A DNA stretch of 64,000 nt from Pseudoflavitalea rhizosphaerae (GTDB lineage Bacteria; Bacteroidota; Bacteroidia; Chitinophagales; Chitinophagaceae). Both the position numbers and the translations under genes were made by a program. The stretch covers positions 1 through 64,000 of the forward strand of contig NZ_RCSU01000022.1 of NCBI RefSeq assembly GCF_003991355.1. The letters are read 5' to 3'. Positions 44,888 through 54,656 of this stretch are shown piece after piece. The notes beneath the pieces are model-generated. The model worked only from the letters and a program-made list of their open reading frames with translations. It did not search any database and was not told where the DNA came from. Numbering within the stretch: the stretch's first letter is position 1; the number at the start of each line of letters is the position of its first letter.

Positions 44888-46786
44888 ATGAACCGGATAT
44901 TCTTTTATCTCTTCCTGTTGTTACCTGTGGGTGTTCATGCGGGGGATTCTGCTTCGGTGTTGAAGACAGGTGCTTTCCCTGATACTTTTGATGTAGCCGG
45001 TCCTAATCTCGAACATATATCAAGATACACCGCTTACCGGATCGACAGCAGCAGAAAGGAAGGTATAGAAACGATAGCGCGGAGGTATGACCAGGGTGGT
45101 TTCCTGCCGATGCCGTTGAACCGTACACTCAACAATGGCTTCAACCCTTATCCGCTCTGGCTGCATGTAACAATCAGGAATACGGATAAGGATACCCGGC
45201 GTTACTGGTGGAGCCATTATAGTCATGCAGATAGTATTCTCGTATACCGCCGCACAGGTCCGGACAATTTCGTTTGTACAGACACGTTATCCTATTATAC
45301 CCCGTTACGCAACCGGAAGATACCTGTCCGTTTCCTGGCTACCGAATTGTTGCTGCAACCTGGTGAGTATGTTGAGCTGTTCATAAAGGTGCGCAATATG
45401 CGCAGTACGCAGCATGCAATTGCCGATCTTACCACTCCAGACCATAACCTGCTTTGGGAAAAAGGGTTCTATTGGTCTATCGGGATCTTTATCGGGTGTT
45501 TCTTGCTGGTAATGGTCTTTAGCCTGATCATCGGGATTTTTACAAGGGAGAGAATTTTTTTCTGGTATGGATTGTTTATTCTGCTTACTACCTGTGTAAC
45601 GTTGATTGAAGAATTGCTGGTTACCGCCTTTCCCGGAAATGGTATATTCCCGGTGCTTACCCGCCTGCAGCCTCTGGCCCTGGTGATCATTGCGCAGGGC
45701 CTGCATTACCGTGTGGTGCGTTATATAGTCAGACCCTCCCGCCGGGAGCAATTCTTCCGTTACCTTGACAGGTTCAATTTGGCCGGTACTCTCTTTGGTG
45801 TGCTTGCGCTGCTCGGCTATGCTGCAGGGTTAGAACAGATAGAAGTAGGCCAGTTGGTCTTTGATGCTTTCCTATACACCGGCATCATTGTGGTATGCCT
45901 CATGATGATTTCGATGTTTACGGTTATTTGTTTATCCGCATCCAAAGGCTGGCAATGGCTGGCATTTCCCATAGCCGGTTTCCTGAGCCTCTATTTCAAT
46001 CCCGCCGGCTTCTGGCTGAACTATTCCGGATTGTTGCATTACTATGAGATCACCTATCCCAACTATTTTTACTGGACCATTTGCGGAGAGTTTGTGATAC
46101 TAAGCTGCCTGCTGGCCTGGCGATACCGCGAAACGGTAAAGAAAAATTACCGCCTGTTGCAGGAACGGGCTATACAAGACAAACAAATGTATCATCGGGA
46201 ACTGGCAGTGCAGGAGCAGGAACGACGGCAGATTGCGCGGGACCTGCATGATGATCTCGGGGCTTCCATCAGCGCCATCAAACTGGTTATCTCAAACAGT
46301 TATGCGCACGACAAACATTTAATGGCTATGATCGGGAAGGCCAGCAATAACCTGCGTTATTTTTTTACCCTTTTATCGCTGGATGGCATGGGTGAGCAAG
46401 GCATTTTTAATGCGTTGAGGAAAAAAGTGGAAGAGTTGAACCGCCTGGGAGTAGTTTCATTTTCATTTATTCCTGTTGGCAGCGATGCGCTGATAGACCG
46501 GAGAATAGCGCAGGCCCTGTGGCGGATCAGCTCGGAATTGCTGAACAATATATTACGCCATGCAGGAGCTTCGGAGGCCAACCTGCAATTGATTGTTGAT
46601 GATGAACAGGTGGTGCTGATGACGGAAGATAACGGTAAAGGGTATTCGCCCGGTCAACAGCACACTGGCATGGGACTGGGCAATATCCAGGCGCGCGCTT
46701 CGGAATTGCGGGGAGAGGTTCATATTTCCTCCGGCCCTGATGGTACAACCACCATTGTTACAATCCCACTCAATATAACATTATGA
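44888..46786 (+). CDS. 7TMR-DISM sensor histidine kinase (HisKA_3)
   Basis: The 632-residue protein has a signal peptide, an extracellular 7TMR-DISMED2-like beta domain (about 30-180, ending LLQPGEYVELFIKVRNMRS), seven membrane helices (about 190-410), and a short coiled-coil leading to the HisKA_3 dimer domain with H454 in RRQIARDLHDDLGAS. An HATPase domain follows (ELLNNILRHAGAS, MTEDNGKGYSPG, GMGLGNIQARASEL). The 7TMR-DISM outer domain often senses carbohydrates. It overlaps the regulator gene by 4 bases. Confidence 0.95.
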   Translation: MNRIFFYLFLLLPVGVHAGDSASVLKTGAFPDTFDVAGPNLEHISRYTAYRIDSSRKEGIETIARRYDQGGFLPMPLNRTLNNGFNPYPLWLHVTIRNTDKDTRRYWWSHYSHADSILVYRRTGPDNFVCTDTLSYYTPLRNRKIPVRFLATELLLQPGEYVELFIKVRNMRSTQHAIADLTTPDHNLLWEKGFYWSIGIFIGCFLLVMVFSLIIGIFTRERIFFWYGLFILLTTCVTLIEELLVTAFPGNGIFPVLTRLQPLALVIIAQGLHYRVVRYIVRPSRREQFFRYLDRFNLAGTLFGVLALLGYAAGLEQIEVGQLVFDAFLYTGIIVVCLMMISMFTVICLSASKGWQWLAFPIAGFLSLYFNPAGFWLNYSGLLHYYEITYPNYFYWTICGEFVILSCLLAWRYRETVKKNYRLLQERAIQDKQMYHRELAVQEQERRQIARDLHDDLGASISAIKLVISNSYAHDKHLMAMIGKASNNLRYFFTLLSLDGMGEQGIFNALRKKVEELNRLGVVSFSFIPVGSDALIDRRIAQALWRISSELLNNILRHAGASEANLQLIVDDEQVVLMTEDNGKGYSPGQQHTGMGLGNIQARASELRGEVHISSGPDGTTTIVTIPLNITL

Positions 46787-47412
46787 ACGGGAAACAATCT
46801 TATACCATACTTATAGCAGACGATCACCAGTTGTTTGTTGATGGCCTTGTGCGTATTCTGGAAGAAGATGGTGGTTATACCGTGCTGGGGACCTGTAATA
46901 GTGGACAGGAACTATTACACCTTTTGAATGATGAAGCCCCCAACCTGGTAATGCTGGATATTCAGTTGGGTAATATGAATGGAATTGAATTGTGCCAAAC
47001 CATCAGGCTGCGGTTTCCGGAGGTTCGGGTACTGTTTATTTCCATGTTCGAATCCCGCCGTATCATCCAGGAAGGCGAGGATGCCGGAGCCAGTGGTTTT
47101 ATTCCCAAAACCTATGATGCCAACCAGGTAAAAGAAGTGATACAAAGGGTACTGGCCGGGGAACCTGTTTTCATGAAAGCGGAAGCGCCGGGAGACCAGG
47201 CCCTTCCTGAAACTGCAGGCATACTGCTGCTTACCAGGCGGGAAAAAGAGATCATTGCCATGATAAGACGTGGGCTTACTTCCAGGGGTATTGCTGAAGC
47301 TTTGAACCTGAGTGAATATACAATTGAAACGCATCGCCGGAATATTTTCCGCAAACTGAAATTGAAGTCAGTAGCGGAACTGCACGCATTCGTATTTGGC
47401 CAGGAAGGATGA
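46783..47412 (+). CDS. LuxR/NarL-family response regulator
   Basis: The 209-residue protein has a receiver with D59 in LVMLDIQLGNMNG and the conserved Lys in FIPKTYD, and a C-terminal LuxR HTH (LTRREKEIIAMIRRGLTSRG then IAEALNLSEYTIETHRRNIF). Its ATGA overlap with the kinase stop shows it is the cognate partner. The nearest candidate target is the divergent 1102-residue protein gene. Confidence 0.95.
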   Translation: MNGKQSYTILIADDHQLFVDGLVRILEEDGGYTVLGTCNSGQELLHLLNDEAPNLVMLDIQLGNMNGIELCQTIRLRFPEVRVLFISMFESRRIIQEGEDAGASGFIPKTYDANQVKEVIQRVLAGEPVFMKAEAPGDQALPETAGILLLTRREKEIIAMIRRGLTSRGIAEALNLSEYTIETHRRNIFRKLKLKSVAELHAFVFGQEG

Positions 47413-47490
47413 AACTTCGGGTAGACAATTACGGTAGCCCGCCAGTTTTTTCCACAATCCATATTCCTATTCATTTCCTACATTTGATCC

Positions 47491-48108
47491 ATGCCAACCA
47501 AAAACATCATCTTCGATCTCGGTGGAGTTCTTCTCAACCTGGACATCCCCAAAACCACGCAAGCCTTCGAGCAGCTCGGTGCGCCTGAATTCAAAACCCT
47601 TTTCGGACTTGGCCGGGCGGAATCTTTTCTCAAAGCCTACGAAGTTGGTTATATCAACGATGATGAATTCATTACCGATCTCGTGCAACTCACCGGTGGC
47701 AGGAGCCGCGATGAAGTAGTGCATGCCTGGAATGCCATGCTGCTGGACTTTCCGAAGGAACGCATCGAATTACTGGCGGAGCTCAGGAAAAAATACAATC
47801 TCTATTTATTCAGCAATACCAACGCTATTCATCTTTCTTCATTCGCGAAAACATTTTCCGATTCATTCAATGGCGCTTCGCTGGATGGAGAATTCAGCAA
47901 AGCCTGGTACAGTCATCTTATCAAACTAAGAAAACCGGATGTGGAGTCGTTTGAGTTCATCATCAGAGACGGAGGGCTCAATCCATCCGAGTCAGTCTTC
48001 ATAGATGATGCGCTCGTAAATGTGGAAGGTGCGCGCAAGGCAGGGTTGAACGGCATTCACCTGGAACCCGGGAAAACCATTCTTGATCTGGATTGGAACC
48101 TCAGTTAA
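47491..48108 (+). CDS. HAD-family hydrolase (subfamily IA, YihX-like)
   Basis: The 205-residue protein has the HAD motif I as FDLGGVLLNLD with nucleophile D9 (Gly at D+2, as in the YihX branch), motif II in LYLFSNTNAIH, a conserved Lys in HLIKLRKPD and motif IV in SVFIDDALVNVEGA. It likely dephosphorylates a sugar phosphate or nucleotide. TACATTTG, an exact -7 match, sits at 47479-47486 just before the ATG, which would give an almost leaderless transcript. Confidence 0.92.
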   Translation: MPTKNIIFDLGGVLLNLDIPKTTQAFEQLGAPEFKTLFGLGRAESFLKAYEVGYINDDEFITDLVQLTGGRSRDEVVHAWNAMLLDFPKERIELLAELRKKYNLYLFSNTNAIHLSSFAKTFSDSFNGASLDGEFSKAWYSHLIKLRKPDVESFEFIIRDGGLNPSESVFIDDALVNVEGARKAGLNGIHLEPGKTILDLDWNLS

Positions 48109-48117
48109 GTAAGCGGA

Positions 48118-48384
48118 TTATTTCACTTCTTCAAAATCGATATAATCGCCGGCCTTTTCCTTTGGTGGATTAGGTCTTGGCGCGGAGCTTGCGCCGGACT
48201 GATAATTGTTCTGATTATTCTGCGCAGCCTGTTGTTGTTGCTGTGCAGTATTCATGGCACTGTGAAATTCTTTCACCTGTTGCCTCATTCTTTTAGACAC
48301 CACAAACAACGGCAACAGGAACCTGAAGACGAACCTGATGGCCAGATAGCCGACGATGATCCAAAGTATAAGTTTCCAAGACAT
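48118..48384 (-). CDS. DUF4834-family membrane protein
   Basis: The 88-residue protein has one N-terminal membrane helix (LILWIIVGYLAIRFVFRFLLPLF), a Gln/Asn-rich middle, and an acidic tail DYIDFEEVK. This matches the small DUF4834 proteins of Bacteroidota. Function is unknown. It is convergent with the HAD gene, 9 bases away. Confidence 0.8.
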   Translation of the reverse strand: MSWKLILWIIVGYLAIRFVFRFLLPLFVVSKRMRQQVKEFHSAMNTAQQQQQAAQNNQNNYQSGASSAPRPNPPKEKAGDYIDFEEVK

Positions 48385-48441
48385 GTTGTAAAGATACTAT
48401 GCGGGGGCCAAAAAACTGTTAAGGCACTGCAAAACCGGACC

Positions 48442-48783
48442 TCATTTCTTACGGGTCCAGCGCTCCATCAATCTTTCGAGGGCTTCGGAGATCTTGTTCG
48501 CTACCAGTGGAACCAGTTGTTGCAGCAATACCTGGATGCTTTCCGTACTCAGCAATCCCTGGATAAAGCCGGTGCCGTAGCTGGCTTCTTCCTCTTCGCG
48601 CTTTTGTTTTCTTCTGCGACGTCCGCGGAAAATGCTGTTCCAGCCCATCTTGTAGAAGTTGTCCTGCAGATGATCGAAGCTATCGTCCAGGTGTAGTTCG
48701 ATATCTTTTGCTTTCAGTTGCAGTTTGAAGATCTCCTTTTCCAGTTCATAGAGTGTATCGATACTGCTGGTGGACCTTGCCAT
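48442..48783 (-). CDS. hypothetical protein next to holin-X-like gene (113 aa)
   Basis: The protein has an N-terminal coiled-coil (TLYELEKEIFKLQLKAKDIEL), a basic patch GRRRRKQKREEEE, and a helical C-terminus with EALERLMERWTRKK. No membrane segment is obvious. I do not recognise a family. It begins 44 bases after the holin-X-like gene on the same strand, and the pairing of a membrane protein with a basic coiled-coil partner suggests a cell-envelope role, by inference only. Confidence 0.7.
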   Translation of the reverse strand: MARSTSSIDTLYELEKEIFKLQLKAKDIELHLDDSFDHLQDNFYKMGWNSIFRGRRRRKQKREEEEASYGTGFIQGLLSTESIQVLLQQLVPLVANKISEALERLMERWTRKK

Positions 48784-48827
48784 ATGATTGAGTGATTAAG
48801 TGTGAATTAAAATTGGGAGAGCGGGAC

Positions 48828-49214
48828 CTAATCTTCGTCGTTATCCGATTTGTTGATCTTTACTTCCTCACGTGCGCGGAGGATGATGCTCCGGATAATG
48901 GGGTTCACAAAAAGTTTTTCGCGGAAAACCGCAATGAAAATAAAAAGAACGATCAGAATAATACTGGTAAGGCCGAATCCTTTCACGTAACTTTGTGTGA
49001 GTTCGGAAAGCCAGAAACCAAGGCACATTCCCGCAAAGATGAGGATCAGAAAGGCAATGAAGGCTGCAATCACCATCCAGGCAAGCAGTCCCATGGATTT
49101 GGAAAAGATCCTGATGGCCTGCAACCGGAAGATTTCAGACTTGGTCTCTACATAAACTTTCAGCAGTTCTTTGTTTTCCCTGAAGAAGTCGCCCAGATTA
49201 TCCGGTTGATTCAT
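48828..49214 (-). CDS. holin-X-like (PF07332-type) membrane protein
   Basis: The 128-residue protein has an amphipathic N-terminal helix (NKELLKVYVETKSEIFRLQA), two membrane helices (about 42-68 and 78-98) and a charged tail. This is the layout of the phage_holin_3_6/Actinobacterial Holin-X family. In Bacteroidota such genes are chromosomal and not phage lysis genes. No phage genes are nearby. Confidence 0.75.
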   Translation of the reverse strand: MNQPDNLGDFFRENKELLKVYVETKSEIFRLQAIRIFSKSMGLLAWMVIAAFIAFLILIFAGMCLGFWLSELTQSYVKGFGLTSIILIVLFIFIAVFREKLFVNPIIRSIILRAREEVKINKSDNDED

Positions 49215-49318
49215 AATGCGATGGATTTGTTTTAAAGTTACTTACTATTACCTGAAAGCGCATTTAAAATATACTCCATATAACTTTTATGCCACCCTTC
49301 TGTGGCAAAAACCAGATT

Positions 49319-49351
49319 TTTGGAAGTAATACCTTATTTACCTTACCTTTG
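49319..49351 (+). promoter_or_regulatory. promoter of the rimP-nusA-infB operon
   Basis: TTTG at 49319-49322 and TACCTTTG at 49344-49351 are 21 bases apart. Both match the Bacteroidota -33 and -7 consensus. The transcript would start near 49358 and include a hairpin leader. Confidence 0.7.
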
Positions 49352-49370
49352 CCTCGGCAAAAGATGAAGT

Positions 49371-49397
49371 AGAAGGGAACGGGGTCCGTTCCCTTCT
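49371..49397 (+). promoter_or_regulatory. terminator-like leader hairpin upstream of rimP
   Basis: AGAAGGGAACGG and CCGTTCCCTTCT form a 12-base stem with a three-base loop, followed by a T-rich stretch (TTATTT). It lies between the predicted promoter and the rimP ATG at 49422, so it may act as an attenuator. Autoregulated leaders are known for nusA operons in other bacteria. Confidence 0.6.
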
Positions 49398-49421
49398 TTA
49401 TTTCCCTGCAGTAAAGGACAT

Positions 49422-49922
49422 ATGAGTACGGAAACACAAATTCAGGCAATTGAAAAGTTGGTGAGTGCAATCATAGCCGAAGATCCGGCGATCTTCCTGG
49501 TTGAGACCAGGATCAAGCCTACCAATAATGTAAAGATTTTTCTCGATGGCGACAATGGTATCACAATCGAGCAATGTATCGCTATCAACAGGGCATTATA
49601 CAAGCAGGTAGAGGGTTCGGGCCTTTTCCCGAATGATGATTTCTCACTTGAAGTTTCTTCTCCCGGCTTAGATGAGCCGCTGAAACTGCCCCGCCAGTTC
49701 AGGAAAAATACCGGCAGAGTGGTGGAAGTAATGCTACTGGATGGGAGCAAGATCGAGGGGAAACTGATCGAAGCAAAAGAGGATTCAATTGTAGTAGAAG
49801 AAATAAAGTCCAAAAAGCCGATATCCCAGAAACATAGGCCAACCGCCAAACAGGTAGAGCTGGTGCTGCGTGAATTACCGCTGAAAGAAGTAAAATCAAC
49901 AAAAATTCAAATAACATTTTAA
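49422..49922 (+). CDS. rimP: ribosome maturation factor RimP
   Basis: The 166-residue protein assists 30S subunit maturation. The N-terminal domain has IFLVETRIKPTNNVKIFLDGDNGITIEQCIAINRAL and LEVSSPGLDEPLKLPRQFRKNTGR, which are the RimP signature. The C-terminal SH3-like part follows. Bacteroidota RimP is slightly longer than that of E. coli. It is first in the conserved rimP-nusA-infB order. Confidence 0.95.
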   Translation: MSTETQIQAIEKLVSAIIAEDPAIFLVETRIKPTNNVKIFLDGDNGITIEQCIAINRALYKQVEGSGLFPNDDFSLEVSSPGLDEPLKLPRQFRKNTGRVVEVMLLDGSKIEGKLIEAKEDSIVVEEIKSKKPISQKHRPTAKQVELVLRELPLKEVKSTKIQITF

Positions 49923-50027
49923 AAAAGGCCACAACACATGAGGGCCGTAGCGGCCGGGACTGATCCTGGCAGTGCTGCGTATCCGGTGGCAAACAATTCC
50001 GAAACAGGATTTTATAAATTATAGTTT

Positions 50028-51275
50028 ATGGCAAGTATCAACCTGATTGAAGCTTTCCAGGAGTTCAAGGAAGCTGAAAATATTGATCGTCCCACGATGA
50101 TGAAAGTAGTGGAAGATGTGTTCAAAACCCTGCTCCGTAAGAAATACGGCAGTGATGAGAACTTTGACGTGATCGTGAACGCAGAGAAAGGTGACCTTGA
50201 GATCTTCCGTCGCCGGATGATCGTGGAAGATGGCGCTGTAGCTGATCCGCTCGCCGAGATCGCTTACAGTGATGCCGTAAAGATCGAGCCTGACTTCGAA
50301 GTGGGTGAAGAACTCTACGAAGAGGTGAACATCCTCGATTTCGGCCGCCGCGCCATCCTTGCCGCCAAACAAACACTCGCCAGCCGGATCTCCGATCTGA
50401 AGAAGAATGTACTGGTTAAAAAATATGGCGACCGCGTTGGAGAGATCACAAGCGCTGAGGTTTACCAGGTGTGGAAGAAGGAGATCCTTCTCCTGGACGA
50501 GGAAGGCAATGAGCTGATCCTCCCCAAATCCGAGCAAATTCCGCAGGATTACTTCAAGAAAGGTGAGAATATCCGCGCCGTTGTGAAAAAAGTGGAATTA
50601 AAAAATAATTCACCAGTAATCATTCTTTCCCGCACCTCTCCCTCATTTCTTGCTAAATTGCTTGAAATTGAGGTCCCGGAGATCTTTGACGGCCTGATAG
50701 TGATCAAAAAGATCGTTCGTGAGCCCGGCGAAAGAGCGAAAGTAGCCGTGGAATCTTACGATGACCGTATCGATCCTGTTGGCGCCTGCGTAGGTATGAA
50801 AGGTAGCCGTATCCACGGGATCGTTCGCGAACTGAAGAATGAAAATATCGACGTAATCAACTGGACCAACAATATCAACCTGCTGATCCAACGTTCACTG
50901 ACCCCCGCAAGGATCACCAGTATGGACCTGAATAACGACACCAAACAGGCGAATGTTTACCTCAAACCAGACCAGGTATCACTGGCCATCGGTAAAAAAG
51001 GTGTGAACATCAAACTGGCGCAGGAATTGACAGGTTTCAGCATAGACGTTTACCGCGATACCGAAGGTGAGCCCCAGGAATTTGATATTGACCTGGAAGA
51101 ATTCAGCGATGAGATCGAAACATGGATCATCGATGAGTTCAAACGCATCGGTTGCGATACCGCACGCAGCGTACTGGACCTGACACCCGAAGAACTGGAA
51201 AGAAGAACAGACCTGGAAAAAGAAACGATCGACAGTGTTCGCAAGATTCTGAAAGAAGAGTTTGAGAAAGAATAA
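50028..51275 (+). CDS. nusA: transcription termination/antitermination factor NusA
   Basis: The 415-residue protein has the N-terminal RNA-polymerase-binding domain, the S1 domain (about 135-200), and two KH domains, the first with VGACVGMKGSRIHGIVREL and the second with LAIGKKGVNIKLAQELTG. It ends after KH2 and a short acidic/helical tail; the repeated acidic domains of E. coli NusA are absent, as usual in this phylum. It lies 105 bases after rimP in the same operon. Confidence 0.97.
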   Translation: MASINLIEAFQEFKEAENIDRPTMMKVVEDVFKTLLRKKYGSDENFDVIVNAEKGDLEIFRRRMIVEDGAVADPLAEIAYSDAVKIEPDFEVGEELYEEVNILDFGRRAILAAKQTLASRISDLKKNVLVKKYGDRVGEITSAEVYQVWKKEILLLDEEGNELILPKSEQIPQDYFKKGENIRAVVKKVELKNNSPVIILSRTSPSFLAKLLEIEVPEIFDGLIVIKKIVREPGERAKVAVESYDDRIDPVGACVGMKGSRIHGIVRELKNENIDVINWTNNINLLIQRSLTPARITSMDLNNDTKQANVYLKPDQVSLAIGKKGVNIKLAQELTGFSIDVYRDTEGEPQEFDIDLEEFSDEIETWIIDEFKRIGCDTARSVLDLTPEELERRTDLEKETIDSVRKILKEEFEKE

Positions 51276-51355
51276 ATAGCCGGGAGCCCCGCTCCCTTCT
51301 GGATTTTTTCCGCCTCAAACAGCTTACAAACTAAAAAATTGTCTTACAATAACGA

Positions 51356-54300
51356 ATGGCAGAAACAACAACACCCAGATTAATGGCCGCAGCCAAGGAA
51401 TTCAACGTAGGGAAAGAAACCCTGGTTGATTACCTGGTAGGCAAGGGATTTAGCAAAGACGATCTCAAACCTACGTCAAAACTGACGGAGGATATGTATC
51501 GTGCTTTGCAACAAGAGTTCCAGAGCGATAAGGTGGCGAAGCTTAAGAGCGACCAGATCGATCTGCCTAAAGGAAGCCTTGAGGCCAAGAAAAAGAAGGA
51601 AGAAGAAGCTACCTTATTCAAAAAAGAAGTTTCTAAAAAAGAACCGGAAGAAGCGAAGAAAGAAGAGCCACAGTCTCCGGTTGTACAGCCTGCAGCTGAG
51701 GAAGCGCCTGTAATGGAAGAAAAACCAAAGCAGGAAGAAACTCAGCCCCAGCCACAAGCTCCTGTTCAAACTCAGCCAGAGCCCGAAGTAGTGAAAGTGG
51801 AAGTACCGGAAATTGAAGGGCCAAAGGTTTATGATAAGATCGACCTCTCCGCCATCGATTCTTCCACAAGGCCAAAGAAGAACCAGCCTAAGAAAAAAGA
51901 AGAGCCGGTTCAACCTGAAGTGAAAGAAGAGCCTGTTGCAGAAACAGCTCCTGTAGCTGAACCCAAAGAGGAAGTAAAGAAGGAAGAAAAGATAGAAGAG
52001 AAGGAACAGCCTGTTGAAAAACAAGCTGAGCCGGAAAATATTCCACCGGCTATCGTAGAAGAACAACCGAAGGCAGAAGAGAAGAGATCAGAAACCAGGA
52101 AAGTAGAAAAGCCGAAAGAAGAAGTTAAGCCGGTTCCTGAAATTGTTGAGGAATCAAAAGAAGCCGAACCTGTATCAGATGATGAAGCAGGTCCGGTCAT
52201 TGAAAATATTAAGGCAACAAAATTGGAAGGTCCTAAGATATTGGGTAAGATCGAACTGCCTGTAGGCAATGATCGTTCTAAATCCAACCAGGCACAAACG
52301 CAGCAGCAGCAACAGCAGCAACAACAGCAGGGAGAGGAAAAACGGAAACGTAAGCGTATCCCCATCGAGAAGAGAGATCAGCAAACGCCTCAGCAGAAAG
52401 CAGCCCACCTGTTCAAGAAACCGGAAGGCCAGCAACAGCGCCAGGGCGGTCATGGCGGCCAGCAAGGCGGTTTCCAGCGCGGGAATCAGCAAGGCGGCGG
52501 CTTCAATCGCGGCGGTGGTCAGCGCGGCGGTCAACGTACCGGTGGCAAGTTTGTTCAGCGAGAGCCTAAAGAGATCAACGAGAAAGAAATTCAGAATAAG
52601 ATCCGCGAAACCCAGGCGAAACTCGCAGGCACCAGTGGCCGCGGTAAGAGCCTCAAAGCAAAATACCGTCGTGAAAAACGTCAGGGAATCGCAGATAACG
52701 GGGCAGAAGGCGATATGCAGGATAGCAAACTGCAGGTAACGGAATTCATCAGCGTAAGCGAGCTCGCCAACCTGATGGACGTGAACTTTGCAGATGTGAT
52801 CTCAAAATGTATGAGCCTCGGTCTGATGGTAAGTATCAACCAGCGCCTTGACGCTGAAGTGATCGAGCTTGTGGCCAATGAATTTGGTTTTGATGTTGAA
52901 TTTATCGACATGGAAAAACAAATGGCCATGGAGGAAGAAGAAGAAGTGGATGAAGAAGATGAACTGCAACCACGCGCTCCCATCGTTACCATCATGGGTC
53001 ACGTTGACCACGGTAAAACTTCATTGCTCGACTATATCCGCAATGCCAATGTAGTAGCCGGTGAGGCAGGTGGTATCACCCAGCACATCGGTGCCTATGA
53101 GGTAACAGTGAAGAACGGTCAGAAGATCACCTTCCTCGATACACCCGGTCACGAAGCATTTACGGCCATGCGTGCCCGTGGTGCCAAAGTAACCGATATC
53201 GCGGTGATTGTGGTGGCTGCAGACGATGCAGTGATGCCGCAAACCAAGGAAGCCATCAGCCACGCACAGGCAGCAGGCGTTCCCATGATCTTTGCCATCA
53301 ACAAGATCGATAAAGACGGAGCCAACCCGCAAAAGATATACGAACAACTCGCAGGCATGAACCTCCTCGTGGAAGAATGGGGCGGCAAATTCCAAAGCCA
53401 GCAACTCAGCGCCAAGAAAGGTCTCAATGTAGACAACCTCCTGGAGAAGATCCTCCTCGAAGCTGAACTGCTGAACCTGAAAGCCAACCCGGACAGGGAA
53501 GCTTCCGGTTCCATCATCGAAGCTACGCTCGACAAAGGCCGTGGTTATGTGGCCACTGTACTGGTTCAGAACGGTACCCTCAAACAAGGTGACCTGGTGG
53601 TATCCGGACAATTCTACGGTCGTGTGAAAGCGATGTTCAATGAAAGGAACAAGCGCATGGAAGATGCACCGCCATCTACTCCGGCACTGATCCTCGGTCT
53701 GAACGGAGCGCCGCAGGCTGGTGAGAAATTCAAAGTATACGAAGACGAATCTGAAGCCAAAGATGTGGCTAACCGCCGCGCGCAGATCCTGCGTGAACAG
53801 GGCCTCAGGACCAAGAAACATATCACGCTCGATGAGATCGGACGCCGTCTGGCTCTCGGAAACTTCAAACAACTGAACCTGATCATCAAAGGTGACGTGG
53901 ACGGTTCTGTAGAAGCGTTGAGCGATTCACTGCAGAAACTCTCTACTGAAGAGATCGTGGTGAGTGTTGTGCACAAGGCTGTAGGCGCCATCACAGAAAG
54001 TGATGTACTCCTCGCAACGGCTTCAGACGCCATCGTGATCGGTTTCAACGTTCGTCCTTCTCTTTCAGCAGCCAAGGTTGCCGAGCATGAAGGTGTTGAG
54101 ATCAAGTTGTACTCCATCATCTACAACGCCATCGAAGAGATCAAGTCCGCGATGGAAGGTATGTTGGAGCCGAAGATCCAGGAGAGGATCGTAGCCAACG
54201 TGGAAGTCCGCAACGTGTTCAAGTTCGACAAGGCTACCGTAGCCGGTTGTTACGTACTGGACGGAAAGATTGCACGCAACTCCAAGATCCGCATCATCCG

Positions 54301-54493
54301 CGATGGTATCGTGGAATTCCCGAAAGGCGAAGGCAAATCCGGCGAACTCGCTTCACTGAAACGATACAAAGACGACGTGAAGGATGTTTCAGCTGGCATG
54401 GAATGCGGTCTTACCATCAAGAACTTCGATAATATCCAGGTAGGTGATATCGTGGAAGCTTTTGAAGAAGAAGAAGTAAAACGTACATTATAA
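51356..54493 (+). CDS. infB: translation initiation factor IF-2
   Basis: The 1045-residue GTPase places initiator tRNA on the 30S subunit. A short N-terminal domain ([20 protein letters not shown]) is followed by a long Lys/Glu/Pro-rich linker (about 70-320), a Gln run (about 317-326), Gly/Arg/Gln-rich segments (about 365-400), and the IF2_N domain. The G domain begins near 540 ([21 protein letters not shown]), then the C-terminal domains to 1045. The extended disordered linker is usual in Bacteroidota. A terminator follows. Confidence 0.98.
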   Translation: MAETTTPRLMAAAKEFNVGKETLVDYLVGKGFSKDDLKPTSKLTEDMYRALQQEFQSDKVAKLKSDQIDLPKGSLEAKKKKEEEATLFKKEVSKKEPEEAKKEEPQSPVVQPAAEEAPVMEEKPKQEETQPQPQAPVQTQPEPEVVKVEVPEIEGPKVYDKIDLSAIDSSTRPKKNQPKKKEEPVQPEVKEEPVAETAPVAEPKEEVKKEEKIEEKEQPVEKQAEPENIPPAIVEEQPKAEEKRSETRKVEKPKEEVKPVPEIVEESKEAEPVSDDEAGPVIENIKATKLEGPKILGKIELPVGNDRSKSNQAQTQQQQQQQQQQGEEKRKRKRIPIEKRDQQTPQQKAAHLFKKPEGQQQRQGGHGGQQGGFQRGNQQGGGFNRGGGQRGGQRTGGKFVQREPKEINEKEIQNKIRETQAKLAGTSGRGKSLKAKYRREKRQGIADNGAEGDMQDSKLQVTEFISVSELANLMDVNFADVISKCMSLGLMVSINQRLDAEVIELVANEFGFDVEFIDMEKQMAMEEEEEVDEEDELQPRAPIVTIMGHVDHGKTSLLDYIRNANVVAGEAGGITQHIGAYEVTVKNGQKITFLDTPGHEAFTAMRARGAKVTDIAVIVVAADDAVMPQTKEAISHAQAAGVPMIFAINKIDKDGANPQKIYEQLAGMNLLVEEWGGKFQSQQLSAKKGLNVDNLLEKILLEAELLNLKANPDREASGSIIEATLDKGRGYVATVLVQNGTLKQGDLVVSGQFYGRVKAMFNERNKRMEDAPPSTPALILGLNGAPQAGEKFKVYEDESEAKDVANRRAQILREQGLRTKKHITLDEIGRRLALGNFKQLNLIIKGDVDGSVEALSDSLQKLSTEEIVVSVVHKAVGAITESDVLLATASDAIVIGFNVRPSLSAAKVAEHEGVEIKLYSIIYNAIEEIKSAMEGMLEPKIQERIVANVEVRNVFKFDKATVAGCYVLDGKIARNSKIRIIRDGIVEFPKGEGKSGELASLKRYKDDVKDVSAGMECGLTIKNFDNIQVGDIVEAFEEEEVKRTL

Positions 54494-54511
54494 TTTGAAC
54501 TGATACAAGGC

Positions 54512-54560
54512 AAGGCACAAGGTAAACTGTTATCCAGCGTTTCTCCTTGTGCCTTTTTTT
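54512..54560 (+). terminator. terminator of the rimP-nusA-infB operon
   Basis: AAGGCACAAGG (54512-54522) and CCTTGTGCCTT (54545-54555) form a perfect 11-base stem followed by a T run. It lies 19 bases after the infB stop. Confidence 0.9.
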
Positions 54561-54626
54561 CTTTGTTCTGCGCCTTAAAACCTTGTTAATAAGAAAGAGG
54601 AAACGCAGAATATCTGACCGGAAAAG

Positions 54627-54634
54627 TATTTTTG
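54627..54634 (+). promoter_or_regulatory. -7 element upstream of the SurA-like gene
   Basis: TATTTTTG fits TAnnTTTG exactly and lies 23 bases before the ATG. No clear -33 TTTG is seen at the right distance. Confidence 0.4.
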
Positions 54635-54656
54635 AGCATATCCATTTCATAAGAAT

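Noticed and set aside
48828-49214. Holin-like gene as evidence of a prophage
   Set aside because: No lysin, terminase, capsid or integrase gene is nearby; this family is commonly chromosomal in Bacteroidota.
52290-52330. CAG/CAA repeat suggesting a simple repeat locus
   Set aside because: It encodes the Gln run in the IF-2 linker, a normal low-complexity segment.
53021-53872. 283-residue frame antisense to infB
   Set aside because: It lies wholly inside infB and is explained by the codon pattern of that gene; no start context or family match.
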